A DNA stretch of 6,971 nt, from the NCBI GenBank assembly GCA_022561355.1, contig JADFRJ010000126.1, positions 1 to 6,971 on the forward strand, in the 5' to 3' direction. Positions 6,421 through 6,971 of the stretch are shown here, in pieces. The translations under genes were made by a program, and so were the position numbers. This stretch comes from Chloroflexota bacterium (lineage in GTDB: Bacteria > Chloroflexota > Dehalococcoidia > DSTF01 > RBG-16-68-14). The notes under the pieces are model-generated. The model was not told where the DNA came from and ran no database searches. It was given only the letters and a program-made list of their open reading frames with translations. The stretch's first letter is position 1; each line of letters starts with the position of its first letter.

Positions 6421-6971
6421 TATGCGGCCTCCATCATGCAGACGAGGTTCTGCTGCAGGCAGGGCCCGGACGTGGCGTGGGCGAGGGCATGCGTGGCCTC
6501 GCCGTCCATCAAGCGCTGCGCGGCTTCACCGATGCGCATCAAGCCCGCCGCCATGATGGGGTTCGCGGCGAGCGCGCCCCCGGACGGATTGATCGAGACG
6601 CTGTCCGCAAGCCCCAGCGCCTGCTTCAAGATCAGCTCCTGGTGCGCGAACGGCGCGTGCAGTTCGGCGATCTCGATCTCTCCGTTCGCGCCGGCCTTCT
6701 GTGCGGCGAGCGCGGTCGAAGGTGACGTCGTCAGGTCGCGAACGCCCAGCGCGTGCGCCTCGATGCGATGATCGATGCCACGGATCCACGCGGGACGTTT
6801 GCAGACCTTGCGGGCGAGGTCGCCGGCAGCGAGCACGATCGCTACCGCGCCGTCCGTGATCGGCGGGCAGTCGTGCTTCCGGAGCGGCGAGACGATGTAA
6901 TCCTCTGCGAGCAGCGCATCGATGTCGAAATCTCCCGATATCTGAGCGTTCGGATTGCTCTTTGCGCTGGC
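6420..6971 (-). CDS. ltp4: Thiolase-fold lipid-transfer protein, Ltp4-like, 5' part cut off
   Basis: The last 183 residues of a thiolase-like protein are visible; the frame is open through the right edge, and roughly the N-terminal half, including any nucleophile loop, is missing. Counting from the edge, YIVSPLRKHDCPPITDGAVA (25-44) is the family's C-x-x-x-x-DGA loop with C35. AELHAPFAHQELIL (102-115) holds a His (H105) in the place where thiolase relatives have one. NPSGGALAANPIMAAG (128-143) has Asn137 where thiolases have the GHP His. HATSGPCLQQNLVC (165-178) keeps Cys residues in the last loop. This pattern matches Ltp4 as I remember it. A GTG at 6836 is not the start, since conserved family sequence continues upstream. 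The stop overlaps the Ltp3-like ATG by one base. In known systems these proteins also work with a small DUF35 OB-fold partner, which would be expected just beyond the right edge. Confidence 0.88.
   Translation of the reverse strand, partial: ASAKSNPNAQISGDFDIDALLAEDYIVSPLRKHDCPPITDGAVAIVLAAGDLARKVCKRPAWIRGIDHRIEAHALGVRDLTTSPSTALAAQKAGANGEIEIAELHAPFAHQELILKQALGLADSVSINPSGGALAANPIMAAGLMRIGEAAQRLMDGEATHALAHATSGPCLQQNLVCMMEAA
6428..6432 (-). promoter_or_regulatory. Ribosome binding site for the Ltp3-like gene
   Basis: The minus strand reads GGAGG, seven bases before the ATG at 6420, inside the last codons of the Ltp4-like gene. It supports coupled translation across the TAATG junction. Confidence 0.7.

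Noticed and set aside
5737..6771. A 344-codon open frame on the plus strand opposite the Ltp3/Ltp4-like genes
   Set aside because: Antisense shadow with low-complexity Arg/Ala-rich translation, no family resemblance, and overlap of conserved coding sequence for its full length.
6420..6836. A short standalone 138-residue protein starting at GTG 6836
   Set aside because: The frame is open to the right edge, and conserved Ltp4-type sequence (SPLRKHDCPPITDG) precedes the GTG, so this is only the C-terminal part of a longer gene.

Overview
The window is wholly coding, and every gene lies on the minus strand. It is a slice of one long, tightly packed operon transcribed from right (6971) to left (1). 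Seven genes are visible. The first, at the right edge, lacks its 5' part, and the last, at the left edge, lacks its 3' part. In transcription order they are: an Ltp4-like thiolase-fold protein (6971-6420, partial), an Ltp3-like thiolase-fold protein (6420-5251), a FadD19-like acyl-CoA ligase (5240-3615), an EchA19-like enoyl-CoA hydratase (3618-2809), an acyl-CoA dehydrogenase (2804-1608), a cytochrome P450 of the CYP124/125/142 kind (1577-375) and a nitronate-monooxygenase-fold flavoprotein (370-1, partial).

The gene set strongly recalls the sterol side-chain part of the actinobacterial cholesterol regulon (in M. tuberculosis the fadD19, echA19, cyp142, ltp4 and ltp3 neighbourhood). This comparison is from memory of those families, not from a search. 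The genes make a coherent route. The P450 oxidises a terminal methyl of a branched side chain to the acid. The ligase makes the CoA thioester. The dehydrogenase and hydratase give a beta-hydroxyacyl-CoA. The Ltp3/Ltp4 pair, thiolase folds with altered active sites, would then cleave it by retro-aldol chemistry. No 3-hydroxyacyl-CoA dehydrogenase and no ordinary thiolase is present, which suits an aldolase route such as that used for C24-branched plant or fungal sterols. The exact substrate is inferred; other branched isoprenoid acids are possible.

The organism is a bacterium of moderately high GC content with clear Shine-Dalgarno sequences. The gene content suggests an actinobacterium, or another aerobic lipid degrader such as a Chloroflexota lineage. 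The sequence alone does not settle this.

Genes are joined by TAATG and ATGA overlaps or by gaps of 4 to 30 bases. There is no promoter, terminator, RNA gene, mobile element, CRISPR array or non-coding stretch over 30 bases. The operon's promoter must lie beyond the right edge, and its end beyond the left edge.
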